A stretch of DNA of 64,000 nt. Origin: Breoghania sp. L-A4 (GTDB taxonomy: Bacteria > Pseudomonadota > Alphaproteobacteria > Rhizobiales > Stappiaceae). Of the stretch, positions 8,234-17,650 are shown one piece after another (positions within the stretch are counted from its first letter, which is position 1; every line of letters begins with the position of its first letter). A program made the position numbers and the translations under genes. Below the pieces are notes generated by a model. That model did no database searches. It was not told the origin of the DNA and saw only the letters and a program-made list of their open reading frames with translations. The stretch lies in the NCBI RefSeq assembly GCF_003432385.1, contig NZ_CP031841.1, positions 3,759,579 to 3,823,578 on the forward strand. The letters run 5' to 3'.

Positions 8234-8265
8234 AACGGCACGGACGCGTCTGCGTCCGTGCCGTT
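8234..8265 (-). terminator. Rho-independent terminator between GST and porin-like genes
   Basis: Perfect 14-bp stem (AACGGCACGGACGC / GCGTCCGTGCCGTT) with a GTCT loop. A run of A on the left (8,229-8,235) gives a U-run for leftward transcripts, so it best terminates the minus-strand outer-membrane gene; it may also stop the GST transcript. Confidence 0.85.
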
Positions 8266-8290
8266 GGTGTTCGTGCGCCCGCGGCGATCG

Positions 8291-8959
8291 TCAGAACTTG
8301 TAGTTCAAGCCGACGCGTGCCGTGTGCGTGTCCAGATCGGACTTGAGGGCCGTGCCGCCGAGATTGAAGTTCTCGCTGCCGTAATCGGTGTAGAGATACT
8401 CCACCCGCGCGGTGACGCGGTCGCTGACCGCACCCTCGACGCCGGCGCCAACCGTGTAGCCGATCGCCGTCGTGCTGTCGGATCCGCCGGCACTCGTCCA
8501 ATCGACATCGGCCACCGCGAGACCCGCGGTACCGTAGACCAGATAGCGGTCAAAGGCCCAACCGGCGCGCGCGCGCAGGCTGGAGTTCCAGTCGCTGCTT
8601 GTGCGCAGTGCAACACCGCCCGCGGTGGACCGCTTGGCGATATCGGCAAAGCCCAGATCGGCTTCCAGGCCGATCAGGAAATTCGGTGACATCATGTGGT
8701 TGTAGCCGGCCTGAAAGCCGCCGCTGACGCCCGTGCGCTGGGATTTGAAGGCACCGGTGACCGGGCCGTTGGCCGCGCGGTCGGCATAGGTGGCGCCAAT
8801 GTTGCCACCAAAATAGAAACCGGTCCAATAGAAGCGCTCCTGAGGCACAGGATCGTAGACCGGAGCGGAAACCTCGGGCTGCGGGAGATCGGCTGCAACC
8901 GCCTGTCCGACGCCAAGACATGCGCCGAACATCAGGCAACCGGTGACAAGGCGTTTCAT
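8291..8959 (-). CDS. Outer-membrane beta-barrel protein (Omp25/Omp31-like)
   Basis: 222 residues. Signal peptide MKRLVTGCLMFGACLGVGQAVAA is followed by a Pro-rich linker (DLPQPEVSAPVYDP) and an eight-stranded-type barrel: FYWTGFYFGGNIGA, GVSGGFQAGYNHM, LIGLEADLGF, LRARAGWAFDRYLVYGTAG, ARVEYLYTDYG. It ends in the aromatic NYKF needed for barrel insertion. This is the layout of the alphaproteobacterial Omp25/Omp31/RopB-like surface proteins. The AGGAGCG ribosome-binding site lies just upstream, and a leader hairpin (GCGGACGG 8986-8993 with CCGTCCGC 9005-9012) lies in the 5' region, perhaps stabilising the mRNA. Confidence 0.9.
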   Translation of the reverse strand: MKRLVTGCLMFGACLGVGQAVAADLPQPEVSAPVYDPVPQERFYWTGFYFGGNIGATYADRAANGPVTGAFKSQRTGVSGGFQAGYNHMMSPNFLIGLEADLGFADIAKRSTAGGVALRTSSDWNSSLRARAGWAFDRYLVYGTAGLAVADVDWTSAGGSDSTTAIGYTVGAGVEGAVSDRVTARVEYLYTDYGSENFNLGGTALKSDLDTHTARVGLNYKF

Positions 8960-9191
8960 AGTACGCTCCTACTCGGTATTCCAGTGCGGACGGGCAATCG
9001 CCGTCCGTCCGCAATACCTAGACCTCAACTGTGCCCGCAAAAGGTGGCAATTGAGAAAATTTAGCGACAATTTGATGGTATTTCCGGACAGGGTTAGCGA
9101 ATGGTGAACGACTTGCGCCCGATACCGCGCCATGCCACATCCAGCCTTGCCGACCGCCGATCCCGCCACCTTCCAACTCCGAAAGGCGTCG

Positions 9192-9968
9192 ATGCCAGCC
9201 CCGCTTCCCCTCTCGATATTCCTCATCGCGTTCAATGAGGCCGACCGCATCGGCGCCACGATTGAGGCGGTTCGCGGCCTGGCCGACGAGATCATCGTCG
9301 TCGATTCCGGCTCCAGCGATGACACCCGCGACATCGCCGCGGCCCTTGGCGCGCGGGTTCTGCACAACGACTGGCAAGGGTACGGCCCGCAAAAGCGTTT
9401 CGCCGAGGACCAGTGCCGCAACGACTGGCTTCTGAACATCGACGCGGACGAGATCTGTCCGCCGGCGCTGATTGCCGAGATCCGGGCCCTGTTCGCCTCC
9501 GGCGCACCCTCATGCGGCGCCTACCGGGTGCCGATCGCCGAGCAATTCCCCGGCGAGAAGGCGCCGCACCGCTGGTCCTACACCATCGATCCCGTGCGGC
9601 TTTATCGCCGCTCCGCCGGCCGCTACGCCGACAGCACGGTGCATGACCGCGTGGAGCTCGCACAAGGAACAAGCGTCGGCCGGCTGCGCACCAGCATCCA
9701 CCACCGCTCGGTGCGATCGCTCAGCCACGAGATTGCGAAACTCAACGCCTATTCCGACATGCAGGCGGAGAACATGGAGGCGCGCGGCGTGCGGCTGCCG
9801 TTCTGGCGCATCCTCACGGAGTTCCCCATGGCCTTTCTCAAGGCCTATGTCCTGCGCCGCCACTTCCTGCGCGGCCGCTACGGATTCCTGACCGCCATGA
9901 ACTATGCCATCTACCGCCACCTGCGGATTGCCAAGCATCTTGAAAGACGCCGCTCAGGAGGCCGCTAA
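9192..9968 (+). CDS. Family 2 glycosyltransferase (LPS-core/WaaE-like)
   Basis: 258 residues. GT-A domain: LSIFLIAFNEADRIG, the nucleotide-binding EIIVVDSGSSDDT, GYGPQKRFAED, and the metal-binding WLLNIDADE (DxD-type). The C-terminal part (MAFLKAYVLRRHFLRGRYGF) is amphipathic and basic and probably contacts the inner membrane. This is the layout of the WaaE/KdtX group, which adds sugars to lipopolysaccharide core; donor and acceptor are not shown. The start at 9192 has GAAAGG at 5-6 bp; an earlier ATG at 9132 is less supported. It is followed by an unrelated antiporter gene. Confidence 0.87.
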   Translation: MPAPLPLSIFLIAFNEADRIGATIEAVRGLADEIIVVDSGSSDDTRDIAAALGARVLHNDWQGYGPQKRFAEDQCRNDWLLNIDADEICPPALIAEIRALFASGAPSCGAYRVPIAEQFPGEKAPHRWSYTIDPVRLYRRSAGRYADSTVHDRVELAQGTSVGRLRTSIHHRSVRSLSHEIAKLNAYSDMQAENMEARGVRLPFWRILTEFPMAFLKAYVLRRHFLRGRYGFLTAMNYAIYRHLRIAKHLERRRSGGR

Positions 9969-10100
9969 CCCCACCGGGGCCCTGCCGCAATCCGGTTCCC
10001 TCCTGACAGATCTACCGCTCCTTTCACCCGGCCATGCGATTTCCTATATAGGGCTCGTCCCCGGCCGCCCGGCACCCAAGAACAATGGAACGACGACAGC

Positions 10101-11138
10101 ATGCTTGACTACATCAGCCTCATCGGCGGCCTGACCATTCTTCTTGTCGCAGGTGATGTGCTGGTGCGGGGCTCGGTGGCGGTGGCGCAGCGGCTCGGCA
10201 TTCCCTCTCTGGTCATCGGCCTGACGATCGTGGCATTCGGGACATCCGCTCCGGAACTGGTGATCTCGCTGCGCGCGGCGCTCGACGGCGCTCCCGGCAT
10301 CGCGGTGGGCAACGTTGTCGGCTCCAACATCGCCAACGTGTTGCTGGTCATGGGGGTTCCCGCGCTGCTCGCAAGCACGAGCTGCCGCCAGAGCGGCGCA
10401 ACGCGCAATGCCGTTTTCCTCACCGTCGTCACGATCATTTTCATCACCATGTGCACGTTCGATCCGCTCGGGCGCCCCATGGGCATTGCCCTGCTGAGCC
10501 TGCTGGCGCTGTTTCTCTACAATTCGGTGCATGAGATGCGCAAAGCCCGCAAACACCGCAAGATTGCGGCGGGCCTGGCGGCCTGCGCGCCGGAGCCGTG
10601 CTGCGACAGTGACAATGAACTCAGTATCAGCGCGGTTGATACGGAAGGCTTTCTGGAGGAAGTCGAAAGCATTCCCGACGGTTTGCCGCTGGCTGTCTTC
10701 CTGATGATCGTCGGCCTGATCAGCCTTCCCGTTGGCGGCCATCTGGCGATCGAGGGCGCGGTCGCGATCGCCCGCCAGTGGGGCGTCACGGAAACCGCGA
10801 TCGGCCTCACGGTCATCGCGCTGGGAACCTCGCTGCCCGAGCTTGCGACCACCGTCATGGCGGTGAAGCGCAATCATTCCGCAGTGGCGCTGGGCAATGT
10901 CATCGGATCCAATGTCTTCAATCTGCTGGCGATCCTCGGCACAACGGCGGTCATCGTGCCGATCGCAATTCCGCCGGAGATCATGGAATTCGACATCTGG
11001 GTGATGCTGGCGACAACGGTCCTGCTGATGTTGCTGGCGATCTTCCGCATCACGCTCGGCAAGCCGGCCGGTTTTGCAATGGTCGGCGGCTATTTCGCCT
11101 ATATTTTTGTCGTCTTCGCCATCGCCCGGACACTGTGA
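10101..11138 (+). CDS. Calcium/sodium antiporter (CaCA family, YrbG-like)
   Basis: 345 residues, about ten membrane segments in two inverted halves. Each half carries the alpha-repeat ion-binding motif: GLTIVAFGTSAPELVIS then GNVVGSNIANVLLVMG, and GLTVIALGTSLPELATT then GNVIGSNVFNLLAILG. These Glu and Asn residues line the Ca2+/Na+ pathway in the family. Between the halves is a short acidic cytoplasmic loop (residues about 150-190) with a CCDSDNE patch. It is expected to extrude Ca2+ or exchange Na+ at the inner membrane. It is followed by the SDR gene 30 bp downstream, possibly co-transcribed. Confidence 0.93.
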   Translation: MLDYISLIGGLTILLVAGDVLVRGSVAVAQRLGIPSLVIGLTIVAFGTSAPELVISLRAALDGAPGIAVGNVVGSNIANVLLVMGVPALLASTSCRQSGATRNAVFLTVVTIIFITMCTFDPLGRPMGIALLSLLALFLYNSVHEMRKARKHRKIAAGLAACAPEPCCDSDNELSISAVDTEGFLEEVESIPDGLPLAVFLMIVGLISLPVGGHLAIEGAVAIARQWGVTETAIGLTVIALGTSLPELATTVMAVKRNHSAVALGNVIGSNVFNLLAILGTTAVIVPIAIPPEIMEFDIWVMLATTVLLMLLAIFRITLGKPAGFAMVGGYFAYIFVVFAIARTL

Positions 11139-11168
11139 GGCGCGGCACCGGTTGGGAGGAGCGCGTCC

Positions 11169-11945
11169 GTGGCGCAAGCCAAATCCGTGAAAGCCGCGCT
11201 GGTGACAGGCGGCGCGAAACGCATCGGCAGGGCGATCGCCAGGGACCTCGCCGCGCACGGCTGGTCTGTGTGCGTGCACGCCAGAACGTCATCGCATGGT
11301 GAAGCCGAGCGCACGGTCGCCGAAATCCGGGACGCCGGCGGCCAGGCGCAGGCTCTGTTCGCGGATCTTTCCGACGTCTCGCAATTGAACGGCCTCGTGG
11401 AGGCGGCGCGCTCCGCATTCGGAGCGCCGCTGACGCTGCTGGTCAACAATGCGTCCCTGTTCGAAAAGGACTCGGTCGGCTCGCTGACGCCGGAGCTGTT
11501 TGACGCCCATCACGCGGTGCATGTTCGCGCGCCATGCTTTCTGGCGCAGGCGATGGCGGCACGGCTGCCCGACGGCATGACCGGCTCGATCGTCAACATG
11601 GTCGACCAGCGGGTGTGGAAGCCGACCCCGGAGTTCTTTTCCTACACGCTGTCGAAATCCGCGTTGTGGGCGGCCACGCGCACCCTGGCGCAGGCGCTCG
11701 CGCCGCGCATTCGCGTCAACGCCATCGGACCCGGACCGACCTTGCCGAACACCCGTCAGACGGAGGATGATTTCCGGCGCCAGACGGACAATCTGCTGCT
11801 GGGTCACGGACCGGCACTGGCGGAATTCGGCCGCACCATCCGCTTTCTCGCCGAGACGCCATCGGTGACCGGGCAGATGATCGCGCTCGACGGCGGCCAG
11901 CATCTTGCCTGGCAGACACCGGATGTCACGGGCATGCCGGAATGA
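11169..11945 (+). CDS. SDR oxidoreductase, pteridine reductase/FolM-like
   Basis: 258 residues, Rossmann short-chain dehydrogenase. [12 protein letters not shown] is the NADP-binding loop, LLVNNAS the NNAG equivalent, YTLSK the catalytic Tyr/Lys. The residue usually Ser is Asp (NMVDQRVW), giving the Asp-Tyr-Lys arrangement of PTR1/FolM pteridine reductases, so reduction of dihydropterins is a reasonable proposal. The GTG start at 11169 is supported by GGGAGGA 7-8 bp upstream. It precedes uvrC by about 37 bp, the arrangement seen in many related genomes. Confidence 0.85.
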   Translation: MAQAKSVKAALVTGGAKRIGRAIARDLAAHGWSVCVHARTSSHGEAERTVAEIRDAGGQAQALFADLSDVSQLNGLVEAARSAFGAPLTLLVNNASLFEKDSVGSLTPELFDAHHAVHVRAPCFLAQAMAARLPDGMTGSIVNMVDQRVWKPTPEFFSYTLSKSALWAATRTLAQALAPRIRVNAIGPGPTLPNTRQTEDDFRRQTDNLLLGHGPALAEFGRTIRFLAETPSVTGQMIALDGGQHLAWQTPDVTGMPE

Positions 11946-11982
11946 CCTTGCCAGATGCCCCTGTGAGCACCAGTTTTCGACC

Positions 11983-13986
11983 ATGACCGACGACAGCATC
12001 GAACAGCCCGGCGACGACGCCATCCCGACCCCGGATGAGCGGGCCGCGATGCCCCGCGGCGTGGCGGTGATCGCCGATTTCGTCACCCGCCTGCCCAATG
12101 CGCCCGGCGTCTACCGGATGATGGATGACCAGGGTGAGGTTCTGTACGTCGGCAAGGCGCGCAACCTGAAGAAGCGCGTCTCCAACTACGCGCGCATCGG
12201 CGGCCAGTCGAACCGCATCATCCGGATGATTCAGGCAACCGTGACGATGGAATTCGTCACTACCCGCACCGAGGCCGAGGCCCTGCTGCTGGAGGCCAAC
12301 CTGATCAAGCGGCTGCGGCCGCGCTTCAACGTGCTGTTGCGCGACGACAAGTCGTTTCCCTACATCCTGATCACCGGCGACCACGAGGCGCCCGCGATGG
12401 TCAAGCACCGCGGCGCGCGCAAGCGCAAGGGCGCCTATTTCGGACCCTTCGCATCGGCCGGCGCGGTCAATCACACGATCAACGCGCTGCAGAAGGCCTT
12501 CCTGATCCGCAACTGCTCGGACAGCTACTACGCCAACCGCTCGCGCCCCTGCCTGCTGCATCAGATCAAACGGTGCGCGGCGCCCTGCACCGGCGAGATC
12601 AGCATGGAGGGTTACGCCGAACTCGTTCGCGAAGCGAAGGCGTTCCTGTCCGGCAAGAGCCAGATCGTGAAGGCCGATCTGGCCAACGCCATGGAAACCG
12701 CGTCCAACGCGCTCGATTTCGAGACCGCCGCGATCTACCGCGACCGGCTCGCCGGCCTGTCGCATGTGCAGCAGCAACAGGGCATCAATCCGCAGACGGT
12801 GGAGGAAGCCGATGTTTTCGCCGTGCATCAGGACGGCGGCCAGACGTGCATTCAGGTGTTCTTCTTCCGCACCGGCCAGAACTGGGGCAACCGCGCCTAC
12901 TACCCCAAGGCCGACAAGAGCCTGGAGCCGGACGCCGTGCTGGAGCCGTTCCTCACCCAGTTCTACGACGACAAACCCTGCCCGAGACTGGTGCTTCTCA
13001 GCCACGACATCCCCGAGCGCGCGTTGCTGGCGGAAGCCTTCAGCCAGCGCGCCGGGCACCGGATCGAGGTGGCTGTGCCCCGGCGCGGCGAGAAAAAGGC
13101 GCTGGTCGATCACGCGGTGACCAACGCGCGCGAGGCGCTGGGCCGCAGGCTGGCGGAAACCTCGAGCCAGGCGCGGCTGCTGGAAGGGGTGGCCCAGGTC
13201 TTCGGGCTGGAGCATCCGCCGCGGCGCATCGAGGTCTACGACAACTCGCATATCATGGGCACCAACGCCGTGGGCGGCATGATCGTCGCCGGGCCGGACG
13301 GCTTCGCGAAGAACCAGTACCGGAAATTCAACATCCGCTCGGAAGACATCACGCCGGGCGACGACTACGGCATGATGCGCGAGGTGCTGCAACGGCGGTT
13401 CGCGCGGCTGCTCAAGGAGCACGCCGGCGGACGGCCCGATCTGCCGGTGGAGGGCGAGGCCGCCGGCGCGCAAGAGCCGGAGCTGGCCGGCGCCGATGAG
13501 GCCGGCACGGATGCCGCCGACACGGCGGCCGACATGCCGCCATGGCCCGATCTCGTGTTCATCGACGGCGGCCTCGGCCAGCTCAACGCGGTGCGCGAGA
13601 CGCTCGATGAAATGGGGCTCTCCGGCGTGCGTCTGGTGGGCATCGCCAAGGGCCCCGACCGGGACGCCGGCCGCGAGAAATTCTTCCAGGAGGGGCGCGC
13701 ATCCTTCATGCTGCCCGAACGCGATCCGGTGCTGTATTTCGTCCAGCGGCTGCGCGACGAGGCCCACCGCTTCGCCATCGGAACCCACCGCGCGCGCCGC
13801 AAGAAGGACATCTCCGCCAATCCGCTCGACGAGGTCGGCGGCATCGGTCCAAGCCGCAAGCGGGCGCTGCTGCGCCACTTCGGCACGGCCAAGGCGGTCT
13901 CCAAGGCCGGCATCGACGATCTGACCGCGGTGGAGGGCATTTCACGCGCCATAGCCCAGGTGATATACGACCATTTCCACGAGTAG
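11983..13986 (+). CDS. uvrC: Excinuclease ABC subunit C
   Basis: 667 residues. It makes the two incisions flanking bulky DNA lesions in the UvrABC complex. GIY-YIG nuclease domain at residues 30-110 ([20 protein letters not shown]), UVR motif near 230-260 ([16 protein letters not shown]) for UvrB contact, RNase H-like C-terminal nuclease with YDNSHIMG and FIDGGLGQL, and tandem helix-hairpin-helix at the end ([16 protein letters not shown]). An Ala/Glu/Pro-rich linker of about 35 residues interrupts the RNase H-like domain, common in alphaproteobacteria. Start at 11983 (MTDDSIEQ); other in-frame ATGs upstream overlap the SDR gene. Confidence 0.97.
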   Translation: MTDDSIEQPGDDAIPTPDERAAMPRGVAVIADFVTRLPNAPGVYRMMDDQGEVLYVGKARNLKKRVSNYARIGGQSNRIIRMIQATVTMEFVTTRTEAEALLLEANLIKRLRPRFNVLLRDDKSFPYILITGDHEAPAMVKHRGARKRKGAYFGPFASAGAVNHTINALQKAFLIRNCSDSYYANRSRPCLLHQIKRCAAPCTGEISMEGYAELVREAKAFLSGKSQIVKADLANAMETASNALDFETAAIYRDRLAGLSHVQQQQGINPQTVEEADVFAVHQDGGQTCIQVFFFRTGQNWGNRAYYPKADKSLEPDAVLEPFLTQFYDDKPCPRLVLLSHDIPERALLAEAFSQRAGHRIEVAVPRRGEKKALVDHAVTNAREALGRRLAETSSQARLLEGVAQVFGLEHPPRRIEVYDNSHIMGTNAVGGMIVAGPDGFAKNQYRKFNIRSEDITPGDDYGMMREVLQRRFARLLKEHAGGRPDLPVEGEAAGAQEPELAGADEAGTDAADTAADMPPWPDLVFIDGGLGQLNAVRETLDEMGLSGVRLVGIAKGPDRDAGREKFFQEGRASFMLPERDPVLYFVQRLRDEAHRFAIGTHRARRKKDISANPLDEVGGIGPSRKRALLRHFGTAKAVSKAGIDDLTAVEGISRAIAQVIYDHFHE

Positions 13987-14110
13987 CCTGACGGGCAATC
14001 TCCGTATCCCTATGGTCCTTGTGCAACAAGACAATTTGACTGCTTTACGTACTCCCGTCCGTGGATAGGATACCGCTGTTCAATCGTTCGAAACCGCGAG
14101 GCGGCAAAGC

Positions 14111-15679
14111 ATGTATGGCGACCGGGCACTTGACCGCGCGCTCACTCTTCTTGAGACCGACCGGGCTGCCGAGGCGTTACCGATTCTCGAAGAAATCAGC
14201 CAGCGCGAGCCGAAGAACGCGCAAGTCAATTTCGCACTGGGGATCGCGTGTACCGATGCAGGCGACAATCTCGCCGCGCTCGGCTATCTCCGCAAAGCCT
14301 CACGCGTCGGCAAGAAACATGCGCCGATCTTCGAGCACCTTGCTCGCGTCGAATACAAGCTCGGGCACCTCCAGGAGGCACTGAAGTCAGCGCAAATCGC
14401 GTTGTCACTCGACGCGACGAATCCGGACACGCACGTGGCAATCGGAGACATTTATACCGAACTGCGCCGCCCCGTCATGGCCAAGAACGCCTATGAGCGC
14501 GCCTTGAAGCTTGCCCCCGAGCATGTCGATGCATTGCTCGCCCTGGCCGAGCAATACCGCTCATCCGGTGATCTGGAAGCCGCGAGAGACCTGTTCGAGC
14601 GCACGAGAGAAGTCGCTCCGGACAGCGCGGCCGCCCTGGCCGGGCTCGCGGACCTGCAACGCTTCAAGCAACGCCCGGCGCTACTTGACGAAATCGAGGG
14701 TTTGCTGGCACGTGACAAACAGCCCGCTCCGCATGCGAGGGCCCTCCTGCACTGGGCGGCCGGCAAGATCGAGGACGATCTCGACGAACCGGCTGCCGCC
14801 TTCCGCCATTTCGAAGCCGCAAGGCCGGACCATTATCCGCCCTACGACCACACGCGCTACGAAGCTTTTGTCGACGCACTGATCGGACTCGTCACGCCAC
14901 AGTTTCTGGAAGAACGGCGAGATGCCGCGCTGACCTCGGAAAAACCGGTCTTCATCGTCGGCATGCCACGCTCCGGCACGACCCTGATCGAGCAAATCCT
15001 TGGCCGCCATTCCCGGGCACAAGCTGCCGGCGAACTGTCCTTCTTCTTCAACGCGCGGCTCGAACTGGGGTATCGGCCGGATGCACCGGAACCCCATCTG
15101 GAACGCATAGCCCACATCGAACCGAAGGAACTGAACAGGATCGGCCGCCGCTACCTTGCCAAACTCGACGCGATCGATGGAAAAGCAAAGCGGGTCATCG
15201 ACAAATTCCCGCACAACTTCGAGCAGCTTTGGATGCTGGCTCTGCTGTTTCCCAGAGCCACGTTCATCCACGCGAAGCGCGACCCCGCCGATACCTGCGC
15301 CTCGATTCTGAGCAAGCCGCTGCGTGCCGCGCATCGATACAGCCGCAGTCAGACGGATCTCGGCCGCTACTACCGCGCCTATCGCAAACTCATGGACCAT
15401 TGGCACTCAGTTCTGCCGGTGAAAATCCGCGACCAATCCTACGAAGCGCTGATTGCCGAGCAGGAGACCGAAAGCCGTTCACTCCTGGCCCATGCGGGCC
15501 TTGATTGGGAAGACGCCTGCCTCGAGTTCTACAAGGGAGATTCACCGGTCGCGACCTTCAGCCAGCAGCAAGTCCGGCAGCCGATATACAATACGTCGAT
15601 CAGACGTTGGGTCCGGTACAAAGATGAGATCGGAGTCCTGCTCGACGCCCTCGGCGACCTTGCGCCGACTGATCGGTGA
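14111..15679 (+). CDS. TPR repeat-containing sulfotransferase, paralogue 1
   Basis: 522 residues. Residues 1-200 hold about five tetratricopeptide repeats (for example QVNFALGIACTDAGDNLAALGYL and PDTHVAIGDIYTELRRPVMAKNAYERALKLAPEH). From about 275 a P-loop-type sulfotransferase domain follows: FIVGMPRSGTT (5'-phosphosulfate loop, near residue 280), AGELSFF, FIHAKRDPADTCAS (3'-phosphate binding). Such proteins transfer sulfate from PAPS to sugars, lipids or peptides; the acceptor is unknown. It has an intact GAGGCGG ribosome-binding site. It is a tandem duplicate of the next gene (roughly 55-60% identical in the catalytic half by eye) and both lie in the uvrC-pgsA interval. Confidence 0.88.
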   Translation: MYGDRALDRALTLLETDRAAEALPILEEISQREPKNAQVNFALGIACTDAGDNLAALGYLRKASRVGKKHAPIFEHLARVEYKLGHLQEALKSAQIALSLDATNPDTHVAIGDIYTELRRPVMAKNAYERALKLAPEHVDALLALAEQYRSSGDLEAARDLFERTREVAPDSAAALAGLADLQRFKQRPALLDEIEGLLARDKQPAPHARALLHWAAGKIEDDLDEPAAAFRHFEAARPDHYPPYDHTRYEAFVDALIGLVTPQFLEERRDAALTSEKPVFIVGMPRSGTTLIEQILGRHSRAQAAGELSFFFNARLELGYRPDAPEPHLERIAHIEPKELNRIGRRYLAKLDAIDGKAKRVIDKFPHNFEQLWMLALLFPRATFIHAKRDPADTCASILSKPLRAAHRYSRSQTDLGRYYRAYRKLMDHWHSVLPVKIRDQSYEALIAEQETESRSLLAHAGLDWEDACLEFYKGDSPVATFSQQQVRQPIYNTSIRRWVRYKDEIGVLLDALGDLAPTDR

Positions 15680-15855
15680 ATGGGAATAAGACATGCCTGA
15701 ACCGAAGCGTCTGACGGACAATGCGAACGGAGTTGGAGTATCATCCTCCGGACCATTGAACCGGTGTAGTCATGTCCTGTTCAATGGACGGATCAAGTTC
15801 TTGAGTCGCAGAGCGGAGCGGCACGCTCACCGCCAATGACCAACCAGTGAGTTCC

Positions 15856-17436
15856 ATGCATAGCCAACAAGCCGAATCCATGTTCCAGGCGGCCCTCGAC
15901 CTGCTGGAGGAAAACCGCGTCGACGACGCGACACCGCTGTTGCGCACCCTGCACGAACAATCACCGCGGGATGCGCGCGTCAATTTCTCGCTTGGCATCA
16001 CCGCGCACAGGGCCGGTGACGACGCGGCCTGCCTCAAGCATCTGAAATGGGCAGCGGCGGTCGCGAAGAAAAAGGCCATCGTCTTCGAGGAACTGGCCCG
16101 CGCCCACATGCGCGCAGGGGAAACCAAGGAGGCGATCGACGCGGCGCGAAAGGCCATCGCGCTGGCGCCGAAAAATCCGGACATGCACGCCGTGCTGGGA
16201 GATGTATATCAAGGTGTGGACCGCGCACTGCTTGCCGAAAGGTCGTACCAGCGCGCGCTCGAGCTCAGCCCGGACCATGTGGCTGCTCTGACCGGATTGG
16301 CCGACCTCCGCATCACCGCTGGCGAACCGAAGGAAGCCGAGGCGCTGCTGCGCCGCGCGACGCAGTCCCCGACCGGTGACGGCTCGATCGCCTATATCCC
16401 GTTGTCGCAGCTCAGAAAACGCGAGAAACATGCAGACGACCTGCCGGCGGTTGAACGGGAGCTTGCAACCGACGGGCATCGCAACGCGCGGGAAATCGGC
16501 CGTCTGCACTTCGCCGCCGCGGTGATGGCCGATCAGGAGGACGAGGTGTCCCGGGCGTTCGAGCACTATGAGAAAGGTCACCAAGGCTTCTACCCGCCCT
16601 ATCGCGTCGAGACCTACGCCGCCCATGTCGACAACGCGCGCGCCCTGTTCACCAAGGAGTTCTTTCTCGAACGCCGGGACGCCGCCTTCGAGACCCGCAA
16701 ACCCGTCTTCGTCGTCGGCATGCCGCGTTCGGGCACGACGCTCGCAGAACAGATCATCAGCCGCCATTCACAGGCGGCCGGGGCGGGCGAACTCGGTTTC
16801 TTCAACCAGCAGAACCTGGCGCTCGGGTTCCGCATGGCCACTCCGGCGGAATTCACGAAAAACGTCCTTTCCCTGACAACGCGGGACCTGACGCGCATCG
16901 GGCGCAAGTATCTGGCGCAACTGGATCAACTGGCACCCAAGGCGGAGCGTGTCGTCGACAAGATGCCGCACAACTTCGAATCTCTCTGGCTCCTCGCGCT
17001 GCTGTTTCCCAACGCCACCTTTATCCACTGCACGCGCGAGCCGGCGGACACTTGTGTCTCGATTTTCACGACACCGCTAAAGCCATCGCACCGGTACAAT
17101 CGCAGCCAGAGGACACTGGGGCTCTACTACCGCGACTACCGCAAACTGATGACGCACTGGCACGAGACGCTTCCGGTCACCGTTCATGACCATTCCTACG
17201 AGGCCGTGATCGCCGATCAGGAAGCACAAAGCCGCGCGCTGATCGCCCATACCGGTCTCGAATGGGAAGACGCCTGCCTGGAATTCTACAAGGGTGAGGA
17301 AGCGGTCAAGACGTTCAGCAGGGAACAGGTGCGGCAACCGATCTACGCATCATCGGTCGCACGCTGGCAGCGCTACGAAGCGCATATCGGCCCCCTGCTG
17401 GCAGCCCTCGGCGATCTCGCTCCAAAGCCCCGATAA
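15856..17436 (+). CDS. TPR repeat-containing sulfotransferase, paralogue 2
   Basis: 526 residues with the same plan as its upstream neighbour: TPR solenoid over residues 5-190 (VNFSLGITAHRAGDDAACLK, ALLAERSYQRALELSPDH), then sulfotransferase domain with FVVGMPRSGTT near residue 285 and FIHCTREPADTCVS. Shared landmarks such as PHNFE, HRYNRSQ or HRYSRSQ, WEDACLEFYKG and QVRQPIY show recent common origin; divergence is greatest in the TPR part, as expected if partners or acceptors differ. The ATG at 15856 is taken as start; a GTG at 15847 is also in frame and no strong ribosome-binding site favours either. A separate 170-bp spacer suggests its own promoter. Confidence 0.88.
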   Translation: MHSQQAESMFQAALDLLEENRVDDATPLLRTLHEQSPRDARVNFSLGITAHRAGDDAACLKHLKWAAAVAKKKAIVFEELARAHMRAGETKEAIDAARKAIALAPKNPDMHAVLGDVYQGVDRALLAERSYQRALELSPDHVAALTGLADLRITAGEPKEAEALLRRATQSPTGDGSIAYIPLSQLRKREKHADDLPAVERELATDGHRNAREIGRLHFAAAVMADQEDEVSRAFEHYEKGHQGFYPPYRVETYAAHVDNARALFTKEFFLERRDAAFETRKPVFVVGMPRSGTTLAEQIISRHSQAAGAGELGFFNQQNLALGFRMATPAEFTKNVLSLTTRDLTRIGRKYLAQLDQLAPKAERVVDKMPHNFESLWLLALLFPNATFIHCTREPADTCVSIFTTPLKPSHRYNRSQRTLGLYYRDYRKLMTHWHETLPVTVHDHSYEAVIADQEAQSRALIAHTGLEWEDACLEFYKGEEAVKTFSREQVRQPIYASSVARWQRYEAHIGPLLAALGDLAPKPR

Positions 17437-17650
17437 AGACCCCGACATTGCGGCGACGGACCGCGCACACGCTTGAGCGATATCAACGCTTGGCGACAAC
17501 CGTGTTATACAAAGCGGCTTCAAGACCGCAGAATCGCAGCATCGCCACCTCCCGCATGGCGCCGGCAGATGAACAAGGCATGGCGGCCGCGTAATACGCG
17601 CCGCCGCCGCAATTCGCCGCCATGCAACCCGTCTGAGCTGAGAAAATCGA

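Noticed and set aside
11926-13878. 650-codon open frame antisense to uvrC
   Set aside because: It lies fully opposite a strongly conserved gene; long antisense frames are expected at this G+C content and the translation matches no family.
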